This document shows positions 8,893 through 16,587 of a stretch of DNA of 64,000 bases, one piece after another. The notes under the pieces were generated by a model, which had not been told where the DNA came from, did not search any database, and saw only the letters and a program-made list of their open reading frames with translations. The stretch's first letter is position 1. The number at the start of each line of letters is the position of its first letter. The DNA is from VBAS01 sp963773465 (lineage in GTDB: Bacteria; Bacteroidota; Bacteroidia; Chitinophagales; Chitinophagaceae). The position numbers were made by a program, and so were the translations under genes. The stretch is from positions 1,860,001 through 1,924,000 of the forward strand of contig CAVZBF010000004.1 in assembly GCA_963773465.1 (NCBI GenBank), written 5' to 3'.

Positions 8893-8900
8893 TACGTTTG
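8893..8900 (+). promoter_or_regulatory. Possible Bacteroidota -7 element for the structured RNA
   Basis: TACGTTTG is an exact TAnnTTTG match. A TTG at the usual 19-21 bp upstream distance is not present (nearest at 8878), so this is only half of a promoter. Transcription would begin near 8906, just before the structured segment. Confidence 0.3.
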
Positions 8901-8905
8901 CAATT

Positions 8906-9170
8906 AATGCAATGCCTTGTTGACGTACCGAACTTTCATATTCGCAGGGTTGGTCCGCTTAGAGTCTATATGAAAGTTCCTATACTAAAAAACTATAGGC
9001 GTGGAACTGCAACTTACCGTCTTAGAGGCCCTCGGTAAGCCCGGACACGAATAAGAAGAGCCCACGCCGTAACGTGGGCATTCAACTTATCATCTCGTGT
9101 CCTGAAATTCCGAGCTTTCTAAGACGAGACTCTAAGCGAATGCTTCAATAAATTTTGAAGTATCGCAGGA
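8906..9170 (+). ncRNA. Candidate structured non-coding RNA or structured repeat element
   Basis: No ORF covers this stretch, yet it holds nested and competing perfect stems: 12 bp 8930-8941 with 8968-8979; 12 bp 8956-8967 with 9127-9138 (closing stem); 6 bp 8979-8984 with 8994-8999; 7 bp 9013-9019 with 9033-9039; 8 bp 9043-9050 with 9095-9102; 7 bp 9060-9066 with 9073-9079; and 7 bp 9019-9025 with 9119-9125. This is a multibranched fold with a switch-like alternative, since the first two helices cannot form fully together. It does not look to me like tmRNA, RNase P RNA, SRP RNA or a riboswitch I know; 6S-like RNA or a degenerate mobile element are alternatives. Strand is uncertain; plus is chosen because of the -7 match. 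Confidence 0.5.
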
Positions 9171-9283
9171 TAAAGGATCCATGTTTTTCTTATCATAGAG
9201 CGGATCATCTATAAAAGTGAACAATATTATACATTTCTTATTGAATTCTGTATAATTTATGTATCTTTTTTTACACATAGTTC

Positions 9284-9670
9284 TTGATTTCTTTACCCTC
9301 GGTGACGCGGAAAAAAACCAAATTAAACCGGGGGCAGGTATTAGCTGCTGCTGTGGAAGCTTCAGGACTTGGAAAAGAAGAGGCTGCTAAACGGGCGGGC
9401 TATACACGTTCGGCTTATTATAAACATATTGAAAATCCTAACCTGGATGATCATATTTTAATTGCTTATGGCAAAGCGATCAAATATGATTTTACAGAAG
9501 AATTTCCCGGTATGCCTAAATATATGCTGGAAGAACCGGATGATGCCTATGGAAAACCAAAGTCATTGGAAGAAGCAATTAAAATGATTGACGTGTGGAA
9601 ACATAAATACCTGGAGTTGCTTGAAAAATATAACCGGTTGATCGAGGAAAGAATGGAGAAGAAGAGTTGA
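9284..9670 (+). CDS. Small helix-turn-helix DNA-binding protein
   Basis: 128 aa. An N-terminal helix-turn-helix (LNRGQVLAAAVEASGLGKEEAAKRAGYTRSAYYKHIENP is described here only by position, about residues 14-52) is followed by a charged helical tail (about 90-125) that may be a coiled coil for dimerisation. An in-frame TAG at 9278-9280 rules out an upstream ATG; the start is TTG at 9284 or GTG at 9302. The GTG gives a protein beginning at TRKKTK, close to the HTH, and may be the real one. It is followed by the 219-aa protein gene after 173 bp. Target unknown. Confidence 0.75.
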   Translation: MISLPSVTRKKTKLNRGQVLAAAVEASGLGKEEAAKRAGYTRSAYYKHIENPNLDDHILIAYGKAIKYDFTEEFPGMPKYMLEEPDDAYGKPKSLEEAIKMIDVWKHKYLELLEKYNRLIEERMEKKS

Positions 9671-9843
9671 TGAAAAGAATACAGAACGTCCACACCGGCA
9701 TAGAATGAAAAAGATAACCTATCTATTTTATTAAAAAATAAGGTGAAGAATAAAAAAAGCTGATGTATCTGCAATGGGGCTTATTAAAAGAAGCGTTTAG
9801 TAATTAAAGAAAAGTATAAGCGGATAAATGGAAAAGCAATGTT

Positions 9844-10503
9844 ATGGAGAAATACATTGAACAATTACTTGCCGATATTGCTTACGCCACTCAAAATGTG
9901 AGCTGGCCCTTTGCTGAAAAGCAACTAGAACTACATGATTGGATACCCGCTACCGAAGAAGATAAAACCGCTCCTGTTTGCAAACTGGAGGAATGGACAA
10001 ATATTAACAAAGAGATGCTTCCACCTGAAGACATGTTGAGTGATGTACAGTTGAATCAACTTCTTGAAGCATTAAAAAGAATGCTGGATGCACATAACTG
10101 CTCATTTGTGTTGCAAACACAAGTGCCGGAAAGAATTCAATATGAGACCATCCGCGACAATTTTGATCAGGAGGTAAAAATAAAAAGATGGCATCTGGGA
10201 TTTTTTGACCTTTGCCGCCCCGGTACTGAACATAAAAAATGTGCCCTGAAAGAATACTGTCAGTGTGCATTTTATGCTGAACTCTTTTCCGGATTTATTG
10301 ATGAAGATTTAACCCCTGAGGAAGAACGGGCAAGAGAATTAGAATTTGAGATCAAACACCTTAAAAAAAAATATGGTGATGAATGGATGAAATATTATCC
10401 TTATCACCTTGATGCAAACTATGATGATGAAAATGGTAATCCCTATGACTATGGCTTTGGTGACGACGAAGATGATGATGAGGATAACTGGTGGCGTAAA
10501 TAA
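9844..10503 (+). CDS. Conserved-looking hypothetical protein with Cys cluster and acidic tail
   Basis: 219 aa, soluble, with no signal peptide or membrane segment. The middle holds a cysteine cluster, CRPGTEHKKCALKEYCQC (about residues 128-145), which could bind a metal. The helical segment ELEFEIKHLKKKYGDEWMKYYPY leads into a very acidic tail rich in Asp and Glu, ending WWRK. I do not recognise the family. It is in the same direction as the HTH gene upstream and convergent with the lipoprotein gene downstream. ATG at 9844 is preceded by a purine-rich stretch. Confidence 0.7.
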   Translation: MEKYIEQLLADIAYATQNVSWPFAEKQLELHDWIPATEEDKTAPVCKLEEWTNINKEMLPPEDMLSDVQLNQLLEALKRMLDAHNCSFVLQTQVPERIQYETIRDNFDQEVKIKRWHLGFFDLCRPGTEHKKCALKEYCQCAFYAELFSGFIDEDLTPEEERARELEFEIKHLKKKYGDEWMKYYPYHLDANYDDENGNPYDYGFGDDEDDDEDNWWRK

Positions 10504-10561
10504 ATGATGCTGCAATGGCCCACATATCGGGAATCAAATTAAAGTGATACTAAATAAAAAA

Positions 10562-10582
10562 GGAGCCGGCATCGCCGGCTCC
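10562..10582. terminator. Bidirectional terminator between convergent genes
   Basis: Nine-bp perfect arms GGAGCCGGC (10562-10570) and GCCGGCTCC (10574-10582) with an ATC loop. On the minus strand a T6 run follows (complement of A at 10556-10561), so it best serves the lipoprotein gene; on the plus strand TTAATAATTA follows. Confidence 0.85.
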
Positions 10583-10634
10583 TTAATAATTATAATTCCA
10601 TGCGCTTATTAATTATCATTTATAATAAAATAAG

Positions 10635-11369
10635 TTACTGATACATTTTTTCTATATTATAAAAAAAGGAAGTGGGTTTTCCTTCTACACCGGCCTTTTC
10701 CATTTTATCTTTTAGATCTGCCGACTGAAGAAATGCTTTTGCTTTTGCCATATCAGTTACAGCAAAAACCAGCACTGCCTGGTGGTTATCATTAATGTCA
10801 TGACCAATGAGCCTGTCTATAAGACCGGCATCTATTCTTAGTTGTTTGTGAATGTCAAATTCTGTTTTCCATGCATTCCAATCTTTTACCTTATGCATCA
10901 TTATTAACCTGTTTGTTTGCGGAATGGTTGAATTATCATCCATTACAGTTTCCACGTAATTAAAAGTCGGTGTGCCAGTTACACCAGCTTCTTTCATTCT
11001 GTCTTTCATGCCCTGTGACGCTGTCAATTCTTTAGCCTTATTTGCATCTTCCATTTTCAAAAAAACGATAACCTTTTTGGGATCATCCAATCCTTTACCT
11101 GCTACATAATTGGTTAAGCCATATGGCCGGCGAATTGAATCTCTTGACTCAAACTTTGATTGCCATTTAGCATAATCAGCTACTTTGAACTCCATCAGCA
11201 TTACATTGGCCGGCTTGGCAGGAGTTGTGGTTTCCGGAGCCTGTTCTGTAGTTGCGGCCGCAGTTGCAGTGGTGTCTTCAGTTTTTGTATCATCAGCCGA
11301 ACCACAGGAGGATAATAAGATAAGCATGCTTGCAGCAAACGTTGTTGGCAAAAATCTAACTTGTTTCAT
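10635..11369 (-). CDS. Lipoprotein with two tandem ferredoxin-like (dimeric alpha-beta barrel) repeats
   Basis: 244 aa. The signal peptide ends in a lipobox LLSSC with the lipidated Cys at about 22, then a Thr/Ala-rich linker (about 25-55). Two homologous ~95-residue units follow: VMLMEFKVADYAKWQSKFE...FLKMEDANKAKEL and IMMHKVKDWNAWKTEF...FAVTDMAKAKAF. Each ends with a KDRMKEAGV / KDKMEKAGV helix and an aromatic strand. The pattern resembles small dimeric alpha-beta barrel domains fused into a pseudo-dimer. No catalytic residues are evident. Alone on its strand; its terminator is at 10562-10582. Confidence 0.72.
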   Translation of the reverse strand: MKQVRFLPTTFAASMLILLSSCGSADDTKTEDTTATAAATTEQAPETTTPAKPANVMLMEFKVADYAKWQSKFESRDSIRRPYGLTNYVAGKGLDDPKKVIVFLKMEDANKAKELTASQGMKDRMKEAGVTGTPTFNYVETVMDDNSTIPQTNRLIMMHKVKDWNAWKTEFDIHKQLRIDAGLIDRLIGHDINDNHQAVLVFAVTDMAKAKAFLQSADLKDKMEKAGVEGKPTSFFYNIEKMYQ

Positions 11370-11904
11370 TGTAAGAATTTTAAAATTTAGAAATTAAAAA
11401 TCAATAGAGAACGGGGAAGTAATGCACAGGGCGAGACTGATGTGAATTTTGAATTACTGATGCTGCACGGCAAATATGATGCCTCGTCTTGCATCGTGCA
11501 TGCAGTTCGATAGGCAGCCTGTAATAAAGTGAGAATATACTTCCATTTCTTTTTTCCTTTTGCTTGCCTCGAAGAAACGCTTGTGTTTTTTCTTTAAAAA
11601 GACCAGTGAACTCTAGAAGTCGAAAAAAAGGCAAGGTTACTCCTTTCGATGGGGAACATATTTGGAAATATATTGATAGTCTGGCGCCATGTTCTTCCGG
11701 CAAAATCGAAAGATAATTACTACCGGCCAGAAGGTTCCTGTCATAGGAAGTCAGCTTCGCATGGTTCTTGCTTTATCGTTCAGGCAATATATCATAAATC
11801 CAGTCCCCAACTAACCCCTTTCCGACAAAATGGTAATAATACGAGGCTAGACATTATTCGTATCATTTTAAAAAAGCTTGTCTTTTGTTTTATTTTGTAA
11901 AGTC
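11370..11904. other. 535-bp intergenic region, no gene recognised
   Basis: It separates two divergent genes and should hold both promoters. I see no long ORF with family features, no RNA gene and no strong terminator. The only local structure is an imperfect TGCACG...CGTGCA dyad at about 11466-11506. Confidence 0.5.
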
Positions 11905-14900
11905 ATGAACGCTTTTATCCGCCTTGTCAAGACTCTGCTTGCCCTTTGGATTGTATTGCTATATCATCCGGACCTTGCTGCGCAGGATTCAATTATTTCG
12001 ATCATCAAAAAAGCAAATGCAGCACCACCTGTCAAAAAGTTTCCCAATTCAGGGTTTGTCGAAAGACCCGCTTCAAACCTGCCATTGATACAAGATTTTA
12101 ATCTTTATGGAAATTTTTCAAAGTTGCTATACTCACCGTCTGAAAGAGTGCAAGCCGCGTTGAATGTAAGCTGTCCCGATTCATCTTTTTTAAAAGTATT
12201 TGAATCCAATGACCGCGCTTATTCTTTTTTTACTTCTGCAAAAACAAAAGATGGTGGTATCGTATTGGGAGGATATGGACGTAACAAACTCCTCGGACCG
12301 CCTTACAAATGGTATGGTGTCATCACAAAATTCGATAGTATTGGTCAGCATATCTGGTCTAAAGAATTGCAAAGTGATGTGATCCCCGGAGTGGGAATGT
12401 CTATTGAAGGCATTTTTGTTTTATCGGACGGAAGCATTATTGTATCGGGATCGCATAATAATCCTTTGTCGACCACAGCGCCTACACCCACTGTTGATTT
12501 TTTTGTTGCAAAGCTGACAGCAGCCGGTACACTTGTATGGCTGAAAACATTTCATTCATTGATGGGCAATGGTTGTGCTACAAGTAATATCCGTTACGTA
12601 TGGACAGCAGAAGGAATTGGTGGAGAACTATACTTCGGTGGCACGATACCCAACTGTCCTGATCCAAGATATCTCGTGGTATTTAAATTAGATAATGCAG
12701 GAAATCTTATATGGAAATATAATTTCACCGGCCATTTTACAAAATCCTATTGCATGGGCATTTTTTATAACGGCAGCACTATTACTGTTATCAATCGTGG
12801 TGAAGGTTCTACAACAAACAGTGTGAGTATTGACTTTATACAATTGAATTCAACAACGGGTGGTTATCACTCACATAAAAGCTGGGAACCTGATCTTCCG
12901 TTTCCGGCAAGTTTTTATGCAGGCTTGTTAAACTGGTCGCCGGCAGTAGTGAGACTAAACAATGGAAATTATTGTGTGTACGGAAATACATTCGGCGATC
13001 TTTTTAATCCTTTCAGCAACCTGCTTCCGCATTTTTCTGTAGTTGAATTCAATAGCAATCTTGATTTCGTAAAAGGATATACGATCAATTCTGCACTGGC
13101 AACAAATGCTTATGAAAGCAAAATCAAAGTTGACCGTTTTGGCAAAGTGATATATGGAATGACGGTACAAACGACTTACCCTGATGAGATCAAATATTAT
13201 GGAATTGCAGATAATGGCGTCATCCTGCACCAGCGAAAGAGAGATTTAAATGGTTTTGACGTGTTCTATGATAATGCTGAATTGTTTGATGATGGCTCAG
13301 TGGTTTATATAAATAACCTGGCAACGCAAGGGCAAACTAATTTTTATCTGCATTATGCATTGATGCATGTTTCTGATACAGGCAGTCAATGTCTCGGGCT
13401 TATTGATAATTTTTCAAGTATCACCCCGGTAACTTATAAACCGTACCTCTTTGCATGGACCGCTCCCAATCCTAATCCACTTATTAGTACCAGCAATCAA
13501 AATAACAGCGTGGTTCCGTTAGTATACACAGATAGTCCTCCTTGTTATCAAACCACGTATTGTGATACATTGAAAATTCATGGTGATACTATTTCATGTG
13601 ATATCCAGCAGGATCTCAATTTTACTGCGTTTAAAAACATTCAATGTGGTGCAAGTGTGAACTGGTCGATCGATACTTCTGTTGTTCAAACGTTCCAGGT
13701 TATCAATGACACATCATTATTGATCCGGTTCGGACAGCAGTGGCAGGGATGGTTACATGCCAGTATCAGAACATCATGTGGTGAACTTAGAGATTCGCTG
13801 TGGATCACCATCGCACTTTCACCCGGGCAAGTAAATATCGGTCCTGATACAACGATTTGTGCATCGAATACGATCAGCCTGAATGCACACCGTGGTTATA
13901 TGAGTTATCAATGGAACAATGGGGTAACGGATTCAGTGATTTCCGTTTCTGCACCAGGTTTATATTATGTGGATGTAACTGATTCCTGCGGAAATGTTTT
14001 TTCTGATACGGTAACGGTATCGCTTGCACCGCCAATTCCAATTTCAATTGGCCCGGACCGTACAAAGTGTAATGGTGATACAATCCATCTGCAGGCGCCG
14101 CCGGGTTTTATCAACTATCAATGGTCACCGAATTATAATATCAGTGCCTTGAATGCTCAACAGGTTATCGTGAATCCTATTGTCGATACGTCTTACATGT
14201 TGAAAGCAGAAAAGACACCTGGATGTTTTGCTTTCGATACGGTCCGGGTGTCTGTATTTCGTTCTCCGCCGATACAACTTGGTGCCGATACTGCTATTTG
14301 TTCAGGTGATAGTTTGTTACTTGATGCGGGAACTGGTTTCAATCAATACCAATGGAGCAATGGAATTAACGCACAGCAGGTTTACGTCAAAACAACCGGC
14401 ATTTATTCTGTTATTGGTATTACATCTAATGGATGCAGGTCTTATGATACATTAGCAATAACTCAACTATTCGCACTGCCGCGGGTTGCTCTTGATCAGG
14501 ATTCTACTCTCTGCACCGGTAACATCAAAACTTTAAATGCAGGAAGCGGATATGCAAGCTATAGCTGGAATACAGGAAGCAACTTACAATCCATTATTGT
14601 AAATGATACGGGGCAATATGCGGTTGCAGTTATCGATAATAACGGTTGTAAAGGAGGGGATACAACTTTTATTACACAGATGTTGCCGGCACCATCCGGA
14701 TTTCTTGAAAGGGATACCGCAATTTGTTCCTATGAAAACCTGCCATTGAAAGCAACTGCCAGTTTTAATCAATACACGTGGAGTACAGGCAGCACTGCCT
14801 CAACTGTTATTGTTAAACAACCAGGCATCTATTGGTTACAGGTGAAGGATTCGAATGGTTGCACAGGTAAAGACAGCATTATTGTAAATTCTAAAGTTTG

Positions 14901-15180
14901 TCCGAACAAGTTTTTTATGCCGACGGGCTTTACTCCTAACAATGATGGCAAAAATGATCTTATAAAACCGATATTATTAGGTGATGTGGTGAAATACAGG
15001 TTTTGGATATATAATCGTTGGGGGCAACTTGTCTTTGAAACGACAGATCTGGTCAAAGGATGGAATGGATTGTATAAAGGACAGGCACAACATAGTGGCG
15101 CTTATGTTTGGGTTTGTTCCTATCAATTTAAAGACGAACCGGAAAAAATACAAAAGGGGACATTTGTTTTGATCAGGTAA
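11905..15180 (+). CDS. Giant secreted protein with Ig-like repeats and type B T9SS C-terminal domain
   Basis: 1091 aa from ATG 11905 (a TTG 27 bp upstream is in frame but the signal peptide MNAFIRLVKTLLALWIVLLY starts here). An N-terminal half of bladed, beta-propeller-like repeats (GGIVLGGYG, GSIIVSGSH, YFGGTI) covers about 60-500. Five ~80-residue Ig-like units follow, each with LGxDTxICxGDSxxLxA and YxWxxG. The last ~90 residues (FMPTGFTPNNDGKNDL...WNRWGQ-like YNRWGQLVFETTD...GAYVW...GTFVLIR) are the gliding-motility-associated type B sorting domain. It is therefore exported by Sec and then the type IX system to the cell surface. It lacks an obvious enzyme domain; an adhesin or surface-layer role is an inference. 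Confidence 0.92.
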   Translation: MNAFIRLVKTLLALWIVLLYHPDLAAQDSIISIIKKANAAPPVKKFPNSGFVERPASNLPLIQDFNLYGNFSKLLYSPSERVQAALNVSCPDSSFLKVFESNDRAYSFFTSAKTKDGGIVLGGYGRNKLLGPPYKWYGVITKFDSIGQHIWSKELQSDVIPGVGMSIEGIFVLSDGSIIVSGSHNNPLSTTAPTPTVDFFVAKLTAAGTLVWLKTFHSLMGNGCATSNIRYVWTAEGIGGELYFGGTIPNCPDPRYLVVFKLDNAGNLIWKYNFTGHFTKSYCMGIFYNGSTITVINRGEGSTTNSVSIDFIQLNSTTGGYHSHKSWEPDLPFPASFYAGLLNWSPAVVRLNNGNYCVYGNTFGDLFNPFSNLLPHFSVVEFNSNLDFVKGYTINSALATNAYESKIKVDRFGKVIYGMTVQTTYPDEIKYYGIADNGVILHQRKRDLNGFDVFYDNAELFDDGSVVYINNLATQGQTNFYLHYALMHVSDTGSQCLGLIDNFSSITPVTYKPYLFAWTAPNPNPLISTSNQNNSVVPLVYTDSPPCYQTTYCDTLKIHGDTISCDIQQDLNFTAFKNIQCGASVNWSIDTSVVQTFQVINDTSLLIRFGQQWQGWLHASIRTSCGELRDSLWITIALSPGQVNIGPDTTICASNTISLNAHRGYMSYQWNNGVTDSVISVSAPGLYYVDVTDSCGNVFSDTVTVSLAPPIPISIGPDRTKCNGDTIHLQAPPGFINYQWSPNYNISALNAQQVIVNPIVDTSYMLKAEKTPGCFAFDTVRVSVFRSPPIQLGADTAICSGDSLLLDAGTGFNQYQWSNGINAQQVYVKTTGIYSVIGITSNGCRSYDTLAITQLFALPRVALDQDSTLCTGNIKTLNAGSGYASYSWNTGSNLQSIIVNDTGQYAVAVIDNNGCKGGDTTFITQMLPAPSGFLERDTAICSYENLPLKATASFNQYTWSTGSTASTVIVKQPGIYWLQVKDSNGCTGKDSIIVNSKVCPNKFFMPTGFTPNNDGKNDLIKPILLGDVVKYRFWIYNRWGQLVFETTDLVKGWNGLYKGQAQHSGAYVWVCSYQFKDEPEKIQKGTFVLIR

Positions 15181-15249
15181 TAGCGTTGTATAAAGAAATC
15201 CTAAGCACCCAATTGTTATTGCAGCACAGTTAAAATTATTCTGACGCTC

Positions 15250-15618
15250 TTACCTGACCACATCATTTATTCCTTCGCATACAGACCTGATCTTTAAGTA
15301 AGCTTCATCTGTGTTTTTCTCTTTGTCAAACTTTATAGTAAGATAGCCCGGCGATTTTTTTATGTAGAAGGTTGCTTTATCGTCCAGTGTAATCTCTCCA
15401 TCTATACGCGTATTGATAAAGGACATATCACCATTTGATAATTCTTTATCGAGGTATTTGTCAACCTCAGTTGTTTTTTCGGGATTGAACTTTGCCGTCA
15501 TTTCGTAATAATGGCTGTATTGGCTGTGCTTTATACTGATACTTCCGCCTGGAAAACCACAGGATACGATGGTTATGCCAGCTAATAATGCATTAAACAA
15601 GGCGACGATCTTTTTCAT
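15250..15618 (-). CDS. Small lipoprotein of unknown function
   Basis: 122 aa. The signal peptide MKKIVALFNALLAGITIVSC ends in a lipobox, with Cys20 lipidated. The mature part is beta-rich and charged (MTAKFNPEKTTEVDKYLDKEL, FYIKKSPGYLTIKFDKEKN). I do not recognise a family; the length and the repeated Tyr/Lys strands are reminiscent of small periplasmic binding modules. It is convergent with the giant surface protein gene and divergent from the ABC transporter genes. Confidence 0.7.
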   Translation of the reverse strand: MKKIVALFNALLAGITIVSCGFPGGSISIKHSQYSHYYEMTAKFNPEKTTEVDKYLDKELSNGDMSFINTRIDGEITLDDKATFYIKKSPGYLTIKFDKEKNTDEAYLKIRSVCEGINDVVR

Positions 15619-15856
15619 AATAACAATTTGACGTAAATAAACTAAAAATGTTGCAATGATCCTTTTCGTCCTTACAAAAAGGGCATTGGTAAAAAAGATT
15701 TGGCACTATGGATTGACGGCACTTACTTTGCGCCTCAAAGTGCTTTGCATAGGGTTCGCAGATGAAAAGCGAAAGAAGATTAACATTCAGGTTTGACGTT
15801 TGACATTTCACTTTCGACGAAAAATATAATTTACATTACAGAATACTAAACATAAA

Positions 15857-16547
15857 GTGATGATGACAATTTTAAATATTCAAAACCTGGGCAAAACTTA
15901 TCAAAGTGCAGGCCGCACGTTGACCGTACTGGAGAATATTAGTTTTTCAGTTGAAGCAGGATCAACTATGGCCATTGTCGGTCCATCAGGCAGCGGCAAA
16001 ACAACTTTGCTGGGATTAGCCGCCGGACTGGATCGTTCGAGCACGGGTTCAGTGGAATTAAATAATATAAAACTGGATCAACTGAATGAAGACCAGCGGG
16101 CAAGCATAAGAAATCAACACGTGGGATTTCTTTTTCAAAATTTCCAGTTGCTTTCCTACTCTTACAGCGCTTGAAAATGTTATGGTGCCTTTGGAACTCC
16201 GCGGGGAAAAAAATGTAAAGCCAAGAGCAGTTGACCTGCTCAACAAAGTGGGACTGGCAGATCGCGGACATCATTATCCTTTACAGCTGAGTGGTGGTGA
16301 ACAACAACGGGTATCAATGGCAAGGGCCTTTATCAATAAACCTCAAATCCTATTTACTGATGAGCCAACAGGTAACCTGGATGCAGAAACAAGTCGCGGA
16401 ATCGTTGAACTGATCTTTAACCTGAATAAAGAAGCCGGTACTACATTGATCATGGTAACACATGATCTTGAACTAGCCAATAAAACAGGTCGCATTATTA
16501 AACTGAAAGGCGGAAGAATTGTGAGTGACGAAGCGACAAATAATTAA
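15857..16547 (+). CDS. LolD/MacB-type ABC transporter ATPase (one-base frame break)
   Basis: Full-length ATPase (about 229 aa) interrupted by one extra base. Walker A GPSGSGKT is at residues 42-49, Q-loop FLFQNFQLL next, then after the break LSGGEQQR signature, Walker B ILFTDEP and MVTHD H-loop. The break is in a T run at 16152-16154: removing one T joins QLL to PTLTALENVMVPLEL, the expected sequence. The total span of 691 nt (3n+1) agrees with a single insertion. The partner FtsX-type permease starts 40 bp downstream. Such pairs extract lipoproteins or export peptides/lipids from the inner membrane. Confidence 0.9.
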
Positions 16548-16587
16548 TGATTATTATTTAATAATTATTAATGATAAAGACGATAAA

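Noticed and set aside
8401..9283. Whole gap as a tRNA, tmRNA or RNase P gene
   Set aside because: No acceptor stem with CCA, no TpsiC-loop GTTCRA pattern and no known P RNA core were found; the structured part is reported as an unassigned RNA instead.
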